DNA of 64,000 nt from Arthrobacter sp. SO5 (GTDB lineage Bacteria; Actinomycetota; Actinomycetes; Actinomycetales; Micrococcaceae). Of the stretch, positions 7,507 through 16,312 are shown in pieces (the first letter of the stretch is position 1; the number at the start of each line of letters is the position of its first letter). The stretch is taken from the NCBI RefSeq assembly GCF_020532805.1, contig NZ_MQTQ01000039.1, positions 1 to 64,000 of the forward strand, in the 5' to 3' direction. The notes under the pieces were generated by a model, which made no database searches, was not told where the DNA came from, and worked only from the letters and a program-made list of their open reading frames with translations. The position numbers were made by a program, and so were the translations under genes.

Positions 7507-9135
7507 ATGGCAATTAATAAGAAAGCCCTCCAGAGCGCCATCGCGCTCGTCGGGGTATCCGCCTTTGCGCTGACCGCGTGCACCGGGCCGTCCGGTGGCG
7601 GTGGCGGGTCATCGGCTGCGGCCACGGGCCCCATCGCCTACGGCACCACGGACAAGGTCACGGCCCTGGATCCCGCCGGCGCGTACGACAACGGCTCCTT
7701 CATGGTGATGAACCAGATCTACTCCTTCCTGCTCAACTCGAAGCCGGGCAGCGCCGATCCCGTGCCGGACCTGGCCGAGTCCAGCTCCTTCACGACGCCC
7801 ACCGAATACACGGTCAAGCTCAAGCCCGGACTGAAGTTCGCCAACGGCCACACCTTGGACTCCAAGGACGTCAAGTTCTCCTTTGACCGGCAGACGAAGA
7901 TCAACGATCCCGCCGGCCCCGCCAGCCTGCTGGCCAACGTTGACAGCGTCACTGCCCCCGATGCGAACACCGTCGTGTTCAAGCTGAAGCTGGCCAATGA
8001 TCAGACCTTCGCCCAGATCCTCAGCAGCCCTGCCGCGCCGATCGTGGACGACGAGGTCTTCCCGGCCGACAAACTGCTCGACGACGACTCGATCGCCAAG
8101 GCAAAGGCCTTCTACGGCCAGTACACGATCGAAACGTACAAGAAGAACGAGCTGATCAGTTTCAAGGCCTGGCCCGACTACAAGGGTGCGCTGGGCAAGC
8201 CGGCCAACGACGCCGCCACGATCAAGTACTACGCGGACCCCACCAACATGAAGCTGGACATCCAGCAGGGCAACATCGACGTGGCCAACCGCAGCTTCAG
8301 CGCCACGGACATCGATGACCTCAAAAAGGATTCCAAGGTCAAGGTGAACGTCGGGCCCGGCGGCGAAATCCGCTACATCACGTTCAACTTTGACACCATG
8401 GCGTACGGCACAAAGGCCGCAGATGCGGATCCGGCCAAGGCGCTCGCCGTCCGCCAGGGCATCGCCAACCTCGTGGACCGCCAGGCGGTCGCGGACCAGG
8501 TCTACAAGGGCACCTACCTGCCCCTGTACTCCAACGTTCCCAGCGGATTCCTTGGCGCCAACGAATCGTTCAAGGAAGCCTATGGCGACGGCGGCAAGCC
8601 CAGCCTGGACAAGGCCAAAAAGGTCATGACCGATGCCGGCGTGACCACCCCGGTGTCCCTGAACCTGCAGTACAACCCGGACCACTACGGTAAGTCCTCG
8701 GGTGACGAATACGCCATGATCAAGGACCAGCTGGAGAAGTCCGGCCTGTTCAAGGTCAACCTGCAGTCCACGGAATGGGTCACGTACAGCAAGGCCAGCA
8801 GGGCGGACGAGTACCCCGAGTTCCAGTTCGGCTGGTTCCCTGACTTCAGCGACCCCGACAATTACCTCACCCCGTTCTTCCCGGAGGGCGGCTTCCTGAA
8901 GAACCACTACAACAACCCCACGGTCAATGACCTGATCAACAAGCAGCTCACCACCGTGGATAAGAGCGCACGCGAGTCCGCGATCGAGGATGCCCAGAAT
9001 GCCCTCGCCAAGGACATCTCCACGCTTCCGCTGCTCCAGGGCGCACAGGTTGCCGTTTCCGGCAGCGGCGTCAAGGGTGTCGACACCACCCTCGATGCTT
9101 CCTTCAAGTTCCGTTTGGGAACTGTCTCCAAGTAA
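7507..9135 (+). CDS. oligopeptide-type ABC transporter substrate-binding lipoprotein (SBP_bac_5)
   Basis: This 542-residue lipoprotein captures peptides or similar solutes outside the membrane. A signal peptide ends in the lipobox LTAC, with Cys25 as the lipidation site, followed by a Gly/Ser linker. The rest shows family 5 binding-protein features such as YTVKLKPGLKFANGH near 110, the KDVKFSFDR segment, and a C-terminal NDLINKQLTTVD region. The ATG at 7507 is preferred over an upstream extension because it starts a proper signal sequence. It heads the four-gene importer operon; a strong hairpin after it probably keeps its mRNA level higher than that of the permease genes. The substrate class (peptide, nickel or sugar) cannot be fixed from sequence alone. 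Confidence 0.92.
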   Translation: MAINKKALQSAIALVGVSAFALTACTGPSGGGGGSSAAATGPIAYGTTDKVTALDPAGAYDNGSFMVMNQIYSFLLNSKPGSADPVPDLAESSSFTTPTEYTVKLKPGLKFANGHTLDSKDVKFSFDRQTKINDPAGPASLLANVDSVTAPDANTVVFKLKLANDQTFAQILSSPAAPIVDDEVFPADKLLDDDSIAKAKAFYGQYTIETYKKNELISFKAWPDYKGALGKPANDAATIKYYADPTNMKLDIQQGNIDVANRSFSATDIDDLKKDSKVKVNVGPGGEIRYITFNFDTMAYGTKAADADPAKALAVRQGIANLVDRQAVADQVYKGTYLPLYSNVPSGFLGANESFKEAYGDGGKPSLDKAKKVMTDAGVTTPVSLNLQYNPDHYGKSSGDEYAMIKDQLEKSGLFKVNLQSTEWVTYSKASRADEYPEFQFGWFPDFSDPDNYLTPFFPEGGFLKNHYNNPTVNDLINKQLTTVDKSARESAIEDAQNALAKDISTLPLLQGAQVAVSGSGVKGVDTTLDASFKFRLGTVSK

Positions 9136-9167
9136 GGCTGCATCCCTGCAGTTCTGACCAGCATGGG

Positions 9168-9196
9168 AGGCGGGGCGCCCGCGAGGCGCCCCGCCT
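9168..9196 (+). terminator. intra-operon hairpin between binding protein and permease genes
   Basis: A perfect 12-bp stem (9168-9179 with 9185-9196) with a five-base loop is followed by TTCC. It lies in the 131-base gap between the binding protein and the first permease, and probably attenuates or processes the transcript so that the binding protein is made in excess. Confidence 0.7.
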
Positions 9197-9266
9197 TTCC
9201 TGGTCATTGCCGCACCCTGCAGTTCACGGGGCCGGCCACGGCCGCGAAATAGAATTTTAGGTACCC

Positions 9267-10358
9267 ATGACAACACTGATTGAGGCGCCGCCCAGCGACG
9301 CCGACGGACTCCTTCCGTCGAAGAAAAAATCCTCAGGAGGAGGGCTGGGGACGTACCTCCTGATCCGGTTCCTCCTGATCATTCCGACCATATTCATCCT
9401 GGTCACTATGGTCTTCTTCCTGATGCGGGTCATCGGGGACCCCATCACCGCCGCCCAGGGCGGCAGGCTTCCGCCAGAGGCGCTGGCGCAGCGCATCCGC
9501 GACGCCGGGTATGACCGGCCGATCATCGTGCAGTACCTCGAATACCTTGGCCAGGTGGCAACCGGCAACTTCGGCACCACCATCACCGACCGCCGGCCCG
9601 TCGTCGAAATGCTCGCAACGTTCGGCGCGGCAACCCTGGAACTGGCGATCAACGCCCTCATCGTGGCGCTCCTGGTCGGCATCCCGCTGGGTCTTATCGC
9701 CGCCTACAAGCGCGACAAGGCGCCCGACGCCGTCCTGCGGTTCTTCGCCATCCTCTGCTACGCCACGCCGGTGTTCTTCGCCGGCCTGTTGATGAAGCTG
9801 ACGTTCTCGGTCTGGCTTGGCTGGTTCCCCGTCGCAGGACGGGCCTCCACCAGGACCGAACTGGCCATGGGAGGCCTGGCGTCCCCCACCGGGATCTACT
9901 GGCTCGATGCGCTGCGCAGCGGCAACATGGCCGCGTTCGGCGACATCGCATCCCACTCGGTCCTGCCGGCCGTCACCCTGGGCCTGCTGACGGCAGGCGT
10001 GTTCCTCCGGCTGGTCCGAACGAACGTCATCGGCACGTTGGGCAAGGACTACGTCGAGGCCGGCAGGTCCCGCGGCGTCAGCAATTTCCGGCTCGTGACC
10101 AAGCATGCCTACAAGCCTGCCCTCATCCCGATCATCACGGTCATGGGGCTCCAGATTGCGCTGCTGCTTGGCGGTGCCGTCCTCACCGAGTCCACGTTCG
10201 AGTGGAAGGGACTCGGCTACCAGATGGTGCAATACCTGAATGCACGCGACTTTGTCGCCGTCCAGGGCATCGTCGTGCTGCTGGCAGTCATCGTGGCCAT
10301 CACGAACTTCATCGTGGACGTCGCCGCAGCCCTGATCGACCCGCGAGTGAGGTACTAG
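9267..10358 (+). CDS. ABC transporter permease, OppB/DppB type
   Basis: This 363-residue inner-membrane permease starts with a cytoplasmic tail of about 25 residues, then a helix LLIRFLLIIPTIFILVTMVFF, followed by five more helices. The binding-protein-dependent transport signature is in the loop with KDYVEAGRSRGVS (about residues 259-271), which contacts the ATPase. The GNFGTTITDRRPV segment is typical of OppB-type permeases. The second permease starts two bases after its stop codon, so translation is coupled. It pairs with the OppC-type permease to form the channel of the importer. Confidence 0.93.
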   Translation: MTTLIEAPPSDADGLLPSKKKSSGGGLGTYLLIRFLLIIPTIFILVTMVFFLMRVIGDPITAAQGGRLPPEALAQRIRDAGYDRPIIVQYLEYLGQVATGNFGTTITDRRPVVEMLATFGAATLELAINALIVALLVGIPLGLIAAYKRDKAPDAVLRFFAILCYATPVFFAGLLMKLTFSVWLGWFPVAGRASTRTELAMGGLASPTGIYWLDALRSGNMAAFGDIASHSVLPAVTLGLLTAGVFLRLVRTNVIGTLGKDYVEAGRSRGVSNFRLVTKHAYKPALIPIITVMGLQIALLLGGAVLTESTFEWKGLGYQMVQYLNARDFVAVQGIVVLLAVIVAITNFIVDVAAALIDPRVRY

Positions 10359-10360
10359 CC

Positions 10361-11380
10361 ATGACTGCAACCACAGAAAGCGGGCGCAAGCAGCCCTTCA
10401 TCTACCGGCTGCCGGTGATTTCGCATTTCCGGACGAGCGTCGGGCTGCAGCGCGGCATGCTCGTCACCGGACTCGTGCTGACCGTCGTCTTCCTGCTGAC
10501 GGCGGCCTTCGCCCCGGTCATCGCCCCCTACGGCTTTGCCCAGCTCAGCGACGCGTCGGGGACCTTCCCGGCGCAGCAGCCCCCCAGCGCAGCCCATATC
10601 TGGGGCACCACGGTGGGCGGTTACGACGTCTATTCGCGCGTGCTCTGGGGTGCCCAGACAGCGTTTGTGGTGATCGTCGTCGCCGTGGTGATGTCGATCT
10701 TCCTCGGCGTCGCACTCGGGCTGCTGAGCGGCTACTTCGGCGGCTGGCTGGACCGGGTACTCGTGGTGATCGCCGATGCGATCTACGCCTTCCCGTCGCT
10801 CCTGCTGGCCATCGTGATGTCAATCGTCATCAACCGCGGCCAGTCCAGTTTCTGGGGCGGCATCGTTGCCTGCTCCGTCTCCATCTCGGTGGTGTTCGTC
10901 CCGCAGTACTTCCGGGTGATCCGTGCCGAAACCATCCGGCTGAAGGCAGAACCGTACGTCGAATCAGCCAAGGTGGTGGGTGCCTCCAGCATCCGCATCA
11001 TGGGCCGGCACATTTTCAAGAATGCAACCCGTACGCTGCCGCTGATTTTCACGTTGAATGCGTCCGAGGCGATCCTGACGCTGGCCGGACTCGGGTTCCT
11101 GGGGTTCGGCATCGAACCGACCTCCGCCGCTGAGTGGGGCTTCGACCTTAATAAGGCCATAGCCGACGCCTCCTCGGGTATCTGGTGGACGGGCGTCTAC
11201 CCCGGTACGGCGATCGTCCTGACAGTCCTCGGGCTGACCCTGGTCGGTGAGAGCATGAACGATCTCAACGATCCACGGCTCAGGGGCCGCAGGAAGTCCG
11301 TCGGAAAGACGCCGGCCGGAGGCCCGGACTCCACCGCCGGCGCGCAGGCCGCCCTTGAAGCAGAATCGAGAGTGCTATGA
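10361..11380 (+). CDS. ABC transporter permease, OppC/DppC type
   Basis: This 339-residue second permease has an N-terminal cytoplasmic segment, a first helix around residues 30-50 (MLVTGLVLTVVFLLTAAFAP), a periplasmic loop with GTTVGGYDVYSRVLWGAQ, and the C-terminal transmembrane bundle. The ATPase-contact loop is EPYVESAKVVGAS. The C terminus is an extended polar tail rich in Gly and Ala. I chose the ATG at 10361, two bases after the upstream gene, over an extension that overlaps the first permease. Its last four bases (ATGA) overlap the start of the ATPase gene. Confidence 0.93.
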   Translation: MTATTESGRKQPFIYRLPVISHFRTSVGLQRGMLVTGLVLTVVFLLTAAFAPVIAPYGFAQLSDASGTFPAQQPPSAAHIWGTTVGGYDVYSRVLWGAQTAFVVIVVAVVMSIFLGVALGLLSGYFGGWLDRVLVVIADAIYAFPSLLLAIVMSIVINRGQSSFWGGIVACSVSISVVFVPQYFRVIRAETIRLKAEPYVESAKVVGASSIRIMGRHIFKNATRTLPLIFTLNASEAILTLAGLGFLGFGIEPTSAAEWGFDLNKAIADASSGIWWTGVYPGTAIVLTVLGLTLVGESMNDLNDPRLRGRRKSVGKTPAGGPDSTAGAQAALEAESRVL

Positions 11381-13080
11381 CCACGAACATCGACCGGCCG
11401 GGCCCCGTCTCCGGCCCCGTTCTGGACATCGACCACCTCAAGGTCACGTTCGCCACCGACGGCGGGGACGTGTACGCCGTCAGGGACGTCAGCCTTGAGG
11501 TCAATCCCGGCGAGGTTGTCGCCATCGTGGGCGAATCGGGATCCGGCAAAACGGTGACGGCCAAGACCATCCTGGGGCTGCTGCCGGAAACGGCCACCAG
11601 CCAGGGCGCCGTCCTGATCAACGGAAACAACATCATCAGCGTCAGCGCAGCCAAGCTGCAGCAGATCCGCGGCCGCGATGTCGCTATGGTGTTCCAGGAA
11701 CCGTCCACGGCGCTCAACCCCGTCTTCACCGTGGGCTGGCAGATTGCCGAAGGCATCAGGGCGCACGCCGACGCCGTCAGCGGTAAGAAGATCTCGGCCA
11801 AAGAGGCCAAAGCGCGGGCCGTCGAAGCACTCGGCAAGGTGGGCATCCCGGACCCGGAAACCCGGGTCAACTACTATCCGCACCAGTTCTCCGGCGGCCA
11901 GAAGCAGCGCGTCGTCATTGCCGCCGCGCTGGCCCTGAACCCGGGCCTGATCGTGGCCGACGAGCCGACCACCGCCCTGGACGTCACCGTCCAGGCCGAA
12001 ATCCTGGAACTGCTGCGGGACCTGCGGGACATCTACGGGACGTCCATTGTGCTGATCACGCACAACATGGGCGTTGTGGCGGACCTCGCCGACCGTGTGG
12101 TGGTCATGTACCAGGGCGACGTCGTGGAGGAAGCTCCGTCACGGGTCCTGTTCGCCCAGCCCCGGGAGGAATACACCAAGAAACTCCTCGCCGCCGTCCC
12201 GCACCTGGGCCGGAACTCTGCGTCCGAAGGCATGACCGAACGCGCCCATCAGGGCGGAAAAGTACTGGTCGAGGCCAAGAACCTGACCATCGAGTATCCG
12301 GGAAGGCTGGGCACTCCGGCCTTCAAAGCGGTCGATGGCGTCAGTTTCACGGTTTCCGAAGGGGAAGTCTTTGGTCTCGTGGGGGAGTCGGGTTCCGGCA
12401 AGACCACCATCGGCCGGGCAATCGCCGGCCTCAACCGGACCACGGGCGGCAGCCTCAAGGTACTGGGCTACGAAATGCTGAATTTCAAGGAGCGCACCTT
12501 CAAACCGCTCCGCAAGGATATCGGCTTCGTTTTCCAGGACCCGGCAGCATCCTTCAACCCGCAGCTGACCATCGGCGACTGTGTCGCCGAGCCGCTTATC
12601 ATCCACGGCAACCCGACCCCGGCCGAGGCACGCAAGCGCGTGGGCGAGCTGCTCGAGTCAGTGCAGCTGCCGGCGTCGTACGCTGACAGGTTCCCGCACG
12701 AACTCTCCGGCGGCCAGCGGCAGCGCGCCTCCCTGGCGCGGGCGCTGATCCTGAACCCGAAGCTGCTCATCGCCGATGAGCCGACGTCGGCGCTGGATGT
12801 TTCCGTGCAGGCCGTGGTGCTGGAGCTCTTCAAGGAGATCCAGCGGGAGTTCGGGTTCGCCGCTCTGTTCATCAGCCATGACCTCGCCGTGGTGGACATC
12901 CTTTCCCCCTGGGTCGGAGTGCTTTATAAGGGCAAGATGGTGGAACAGGGTATGGGCAACCAGGTGATGGGCAACCCGCAGCACGCCTACACGAAGAAGC
13001 TCATCGCGTCCCTGCCGGTCCCGGATCCGGACGAACAGGCCCGGCGCCGGGAGGCCTTCCGCGAGGTGCTCCACAGCTAG
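11377..13080 (+). CDS. fused double ATP-binding subunit of the peptide ABC importer (OppD-OppF fusion)
   Basis: Two complete ABC ATPases are joined in one 567-residue chain. In the first (about 12-270), Walker A GESGSGKT is near 52-59, the signature is FSGGQKQRV and Walker B ends [12 protein letters not shown]. In the second (about 290-550), the same elements are GESGSGKT near 337, LSGGQRQRA and [12 protein letters not shown]. This replaces separate OppD and OppF subunits and energises import through the two permeases. It overlaps the upstream permease by four bases (ATGA), giving a clear operon of four genes. A 17-bp hairpin follows. Oligopeptide or dipeptide uptake is likely from family resemblance; the true substrate is unknown. 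Confidence 0.95.
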   Translation: MTTNIDRPGPVSGPVLDIDHLKVTFATDGGDVYAVRDVSLEVNPGEVVAIVGESGSGKTVTAKTILGLLPETATSQGAVLINGNNIISVSAAKLQQIRGRDVAMVFQEPSTALNPVFTVGWQIAEGIRAHADAVSGKKISAKEAKARAVEALGKVGIPDPETRVNYYPHQFSGGQKQRVVIAAALALNPGLIVADEPTTALDVTVQAEILELLRDLRDIYGTSIVLITHNMGVVADLADRVVVMYQGDVVEEAPSRVLFAQPREEYTKKLLAAVPHLGRNSASEGMTERAHQGGKVLVEAKNLTIEYPGRLGTPAFKAVDGVSFTVSEGEVFGLVGESGSGKTTIGRAIAGLNRTTGGSLKVLGYEMLNFKERTFKPLRKDIGFVFQDPAASFNPQLTIGDCVAEPLIIHGNPTPAEARKRVGELLESVQLPASYADRFPHELSGGQRQRASLARALILNPKLLIADEPTSALDVSVQAVVLELFKEIQREFGFAALFISHDLAVVDILSPWVGVLYKGKMVEQGMGNQVMGNPQHAYTKKLIASLPVPDPDEQARRREAFREVLHS

Positions 13081-13103
13081 CCCGGTTTTGTCGCACGCCG
13101 GAA

Positions 13104-13142
13104 GGACATGCCCACCGTTCAACGCGAACGGTGGGCATGTCC
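13104..13142 (+). terminator. strong hairpin terminator of the peptide importer operon
   Basis: A perfect 17-bp stem (13104-13120 with 13126-13142) encloses a five-base loop, 23 bases after the ATPase stop. There is no long U-tract. Confidence 0.8.
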
Positions 13143-13237
13143 CTTGGAGCTGCGGACAGGACGGCGCGCAGGAACGGGGCGGTGCGGAGGCACTCCCGGC
13201 GCCGCTTAACAGCAGGAGCGATGAGCCACCGTGCCCC

Positions 13238-13243
13238 TAGACT
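13238..13243 (+). promoter_or_regulatory. -10 box (TAGACT) for leaderless chorismate mutase mRNA
   Basis: TAGACT ends six bases before the ATG at 13250 and no ribosome-binding site lies between, so the transcript probably starts at the ATG. Confidence 0.5.
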
Positions 13244-13249
13244 GGGTCA

Positions 13250-13699
13250 ATGACCGAGCAGAACCAGACCCCTCCCGACGCCGACTCGTATGACCCCGGG
13301 GCCAGTTCGCTGGCCGGTCAGGTCGATCCGGCGGTGATGGCGGAGCTGTTGTCGATCCGCTCCAGCATCGACAACATCGATGCCACCCTTGTGTACCTCC
13401 TCGCCGAGCGCTTCAAGGCGACCCAGAAGGTCGGATTCCTCAAGGCCGACCACAAGCTTCCCGCCGGCGACCCCGGCCGGGAAACCGCCCAGATCGCACG
13501 TCTGCGCCGGCTCGCCGCCGAGGCGCACCTGGACCCTGCCTTCGCGGAGAAATTCCTGAACTTCATCATCGGAGAGGTCATCCGCCACCACGAGGCCATC
13601 GCCGAAGACCACGCGGCCGCAGCCCAGGCGTCCAACGCCCGCGACGCCGGTTCCCCGGCGCACGGCTCCGCGGACCCAGCCGTCCCGGCAGGCGCCTAG
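13250..13699 (+). CDS. AroQ-type chorismate mutase
   Basis: This 149-residue protein carries an all-helical AroQ domain from about residue 30 to 120. It converts chorismate to prephenate on the way to phenylalanine and tyrosine. Active-site features include the LLSIRSSIDNIDATLVYLL helix (first Arg and Asp), the AERFKATQKVGFLK helix with Lys, and the FLNFIIGEVIRHHE C-terminal helix. The first 25 and last 30 residues are low-complexity and probably disordered. In some actinobacteria, small AroQ mutases become efficient only in complex with DAHP synthase; no aroG lies in the window to test this. The MetE-like gene begins two bases after its stop, so the two are probably co-transcribed. Confidence 0.9.
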   Translation: MTEQNQTPPDADSYDPGASSLAGQVDPAVMAELLSIRSSIDNIDATLVYLLAERFKATQKVGFLKADHKLPAGDPGRETAQIARLRRLAAEAHLDPAFAEKFLNFIIGEVIRHHEAIAEDHAAAAQASNARDAGSPAHGSADPAVPAGA

Positions 13700-13701
13700 C
13701 C

Positions 13702-14745
13702 ATGGCCGGCCACGCGCGTGCGCAGCCCGGTGAGGTCACGGCCACCGCCCTTGGCACCTGGCCCGGCGAAGACCCGGTCGAGGCCGCACGGATCATCCGC
13801 GGCGAACTCGGCAGCCCGCACGTTCCGTTCCTTGCCGAGCTGCCCGACCGCGGCGTCGGGTCAGATGCCCTGGGCCGGACAGCTTCCCTGCTGGTGGACC
13901 TGTCGGTGGATGTACAGCCCTATGGCTGGCGGATCGTGGACCGGCCGGGCAAAGACCTCAAGCGGGCGCGCTCGGCGCTCGCCACCGACATCAACATCCT
14001 GGCCGACGTGATCGGCGTCGAGGACACCTCGGCCACGGATCTCAAGGTCCAGCTGCGCGGCCCGCTCAGCCTCGCCGCCGGACTGCACCTTCACAACGGT
14101 GAGCGCGCGCTGATCGACTACGGCGCCCGGCGGGACCTCGCGGCCTCCCTGGCGGCCGGAGCCGGCAGCTACCTCAGCCGGGTGTCCGCTGCGGCCCCCG
14201 GTGCCCGCATTCTGGTGCAGATCGACGAGCCGGAGATCGCGTCCGTGCTGGCCGGCACCATCCCCACCTCCAGCGGCTACCGGACCCTGCGCTCGGTTCC
14301 CGGCCAGGAAGCCGCCGATTCCTGGCGGCTGGTCATCGACGCGCTGAGGGAAGCCGGCGCCGACGAGGTCGTCATAGCGGTCCCGGAGGTCGAGGCGCCC
14401 TTTGAGCGCATCCTCGCCGCCGGCGCTGACGGGATCGCCGTGCCGCTCCGTGCCCTGACCTCCCGCCAGTGGGAACAGCTTGCCGGGGCCGTGGAAAATG
14501 GAAAACGGCTCTGGGCCGGCGCCCTGGACGTGTCACGGCCCGGCGCGGAGCTGCCCCGCGTCGCCGACGTCGTCGAGACCGTCTGGCGGCCCTGGCGCCA
14601 GCTGGGCCTGCCGGCTTCCACCTTGGGTGCCCTGCGGGTTACGCCTTCGGAGGGCCTGGAAAGGCATTCGCCGTCGTCGGCGACGGCCGTGCTCACCCGG
14701 CTGGCGCAGCTCGCCGACGGGCTCAACCAGCTCGCCCTCGGCTAG
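13702..14745 (+). CDS. MetE C-terminal-like protein without zinc ligands
   Basis: This 347-residue protein has the TIM-barrel fold pattern of the C-terminal half of cobalamin-independent methionine synthase. Visible are TALGTWPGEDPVEAARII at the start, VQLRGPLSLAAGL in the middle, VQIDEPE, and a C-terminal LRVTPSEGLE where active MetE has a Cys-Gly motif. It contains no cysteine at all, so the zinc site that activates homocysteine cannot form as in MetE. Related proteins are routinely labelled methionine synthase, and a similar gene (Rv3015c) lies in the same core region of mycobacteria. I regard the role as unknown, possibly a non-catalytic or different methyl or carboxyl-group enzyme. It is coupled to the chorismate mutase gene and ends four bases before the convergent DUF4166 gene. 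Confidence 0.8.
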   Translation: MAGHARAQPGEVTATALGTWPGEDPVEAARIIRGELGSPHVPFLAELPDRGVGSDALGRTASLLVDLSVDVQPYGWRIVDRPGKDLKRARSALATDINILADVIGVEDTSATDLKVQLRGPLSLAAGLHLHNGERALIDYGARRDLAASLAAGAGSYLSRVSAAAPGARILVQIDEPEIASVLAGTIPTSSGYRTLRSVPGQEAADSWRLVIDALREAGADEVVIAVPEVEAPFERILAAGADGIAVPLRALTSRQWEQLAGAVENGKRLWAGALDVSRPGAELPRVADVVETVWRPWRQLGLPASTLGALRVTPSEGLERHSPSSATAVLTRLAQLADGLNQLALG

Positions 14746-14748
14746 GCG

Positions 14749-15462
14749 TCAGACGCGGCGCTCCCAGCGGTCCGGACGTGCGTACCCCGGCAGGTATCCG
14801 GGGGCGGTGATGCCTTCGGGGTAGGGCTGGAGGCGGTAGTCGAAGTGGCCGGCGTAGACCAGGACCAGGCCGAGCTGCGGCTGGATGACCTTGACCTGGA
14901 TCCGGTGCTTGCCCTCCGGGCCCTGGGCAGGGTCCCACCACTGCTCGGCGTAGGCCTTGGCATCGAGGGCGTCCGGCAAGGGAATCCGCAGCGGCCCCAG
15001 GAAGAGCCGGGACGCCTCCGAGACACCGCGCAGCCTGCCGCCGGGGGTGACGCTAAGGTTCAGGTCCGTGACGAGCCGGCGGTACCGGCCGACATAGTCG
15101 AGCAGTCCGGGCAGGCTGCCGGAATCATCGAAACTCGTCGTGTCGTGGAAGAGCCGGGTGGTGCCGGGGAAGAAAATTTCCCGCCGGGCCGTCAAGCTGG
15201 AACGGCCAAACGGATCCAGATGCGCGTGGTTCTCGATCCGGAACGGGATGCCCTCGCCGTATTCGGGGAAGAAGGCCTGCTCGCTGCCCGCGAGCCGCAG
15301 CAGCGGGCGCAGCCACGGCTGCCTGCAGCCGACGACGTCGAACACGCCCTCGCCCACGCCGAAGTGGCCCGAGCCCGGGGCGAGCGCGAAGTAGTCCTGC
15401 AGTTCCGGCTGCAGCCGGGCAAAATCGCTACCGAGGGCCAGCTCATAGATAGGGGTGCTCAC
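14749..15462 (-). CDS. DUF4166-domain protein
   Basis: A 237-residue soluble protein matches the DUF4166 family along its length: IYELALGSDFARLQPELQDYF at the start, the GEGIPFRIENHAHLDPFGR centre, FFPGTTRLFHDTT, and a C-terminal HRIQVKVIQPQLGLVLVYAGHF. In other bacteria the domain is found alone or fused to saccharopine-dehydrogenase-like proteins; its biochemical role is not established. GTG at 15462 is preceded by GAGGAGG at a five-base spacing, so I prefer it over the longer open frame that runs to 15891. It lies convergent with the MetE-like gene and divergent from mtrA. Confidence 0.75.
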   Translation of the reverse strand: MSTPIYELALGSDFARLQPELQDYFALAPGSGHFGVGEGVFDVVGCRQPWLRPLLRLAGSEQAFFPEYGEGIPFRIENHAHLDPFGRSSLTARREIFFPGTTRLFHDTTSFDDSGSLPGLLDYVGRYRRLVTDLNLSVTPGGRLRGVSEASRLFLGPLRIPLPDALDAKAYAEQWWDPAQGPEGKHRIQVKVIQPQLGLVLVYAGHFDYRLQPYPEGITAPGYLPGYARPDRWERRV

Positions 15463-15506
15463 GGGATCCTCCTCGTCAGTCCGGACGTCGGGGCCGGACG
15501 GGTGCC

Positions 15507-15515
15507 TTGTCCACA
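15507..15515 (+). promoter_or_regulatory. DnaA-box consensus (TTGTCCACA) upstream of mtrA
   Basis: This is an exact match to the actinobacterial DnaA box TTGTCCACA, 122 bases before the mtrA ATG and within the 175-base DUF4166/mtrA divergent region. A single GTCACA (15539-15544), a half of the direct repeat bound by MtrA in mycobacteria, follows. Function is inferred. Confidence 0.4.
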
Positions 15516-15637
15516 GCATGCAGGACAAGGCGCCGAATGTCACAGGCGGCGCGTTCGCCGCGCGCCAGGGGAGGCTCACGCCATGCCGGGGAAGCGCCCG
15601 ATACGACAAAGCCAAGTCAATAGGGGAATATATAACT

Positions 15638-16312
15638 ATGAAGGCACGCATTCTGGTAGTGGACGATGACGAGGCGCTCGCCGAGATGATCGGTATTGTG
15701 CTGCGCAACGACGGGTTCGAACCCGTCTTCTGCGCTGACGGCGGGCAGGCCTTGGACGTTTTTCGTTCCTCGAAGCCGGATCTCGTGCTGCTCGACCTGA
15801 TGCTTCCCGGCATCGACGGCATCGAAGTCTGCCGCCAGATCCGCGCAGAATCCGACGTGCCGATCGTCATGCTGACCGCCAAGTCCGACACGTCCGACGT
15901 CGTCCGCGGGCTGGAATCCGGCGCCGATGATTACGTGCCGAAGCCCTTCAAACCCGCCGAGCTCGTGGCCCGCGTCCGGGCCCGCCTGCGCCCGGGAGAT
16001 CAAAAGGCACCGGAAACCCTGCGCATTGCGGACGTCACGATCGATGTCGCCGGCCACCTCGTCAGCCGCGGTACGGAGCGGATCTCGCTGACTCCGCTGG
16101 AGTTCGACCTGCTGGTGGCCCTGGCGCGCAAGCCCTGGCAGGTCTTCACCCGGGAGCTCCTCCTGGAACAGGTCTGGGGCTACCGCCACGCCGCCGACAC
16201 GCGGCTGGTCAACGTCCACGTCCAGCGGCTGAGGTCGAAGATCGAACGCGACCCGGAAGCCCCCGAAGTTGTCTTGACGGTCCGTGGTGTCGGATACAAA
16301 GCAGGGTCCTGA
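15638..16312 (+). CDS. mtrA: response regulator MtrA
   Basis: This 224-residue OmpR-family regulator has a receiver domain with the acid pocket VVDDDE at 7-12, phosphoacceptor Asp53 in LLDLMLPG, and switch Thr/Lys in MLTAKSD and YVPKPF. The DNA-binding winged helix spans about 130-224, with the LTPLEFDLLVALARKPWQVFTR motif. In actinobacteria MtrA couples septation and replication to cell-wall hydrolase expression. The ATG follows AGGGGAA; an upstream open frame without support is rejected. The mtrB start lies inside its last codons, and the mtrA-mtrB-lpqB order is the conserved one. Confidence 0.97.
   Translation: MKARILVVDDDEALAEMIGIVLRNDGFEPVFCADGGQALDVFRSSKPDLVLLDLMLPGIDGIEVCRQIRAESDVPIVMLTAKSDTSDVVRGLESGADDYVPKPFKPAELVARVRARLRPGDQKAPETLRIADVTIDVAGHLVSRGTERISLTPLEFDLLVALARKPWQVFTRELLLEQVWGYRHAADTRLVNVHVQRLRSKIERDPEAPEVVLTVRGVGYKAGS

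Noticed and set aside
7609..9276. A 555-residue minus-strand open frame opposite the peptide-binding protein gene
   Set aside because: Mirrors the third-codon bias of the real gene; no family features.
15539..15544. A full MtrA binding site upstream of mtrA
   Set aside because: Only one GTCACA half is present; the paired direct repeat expected for MtrA was not found.
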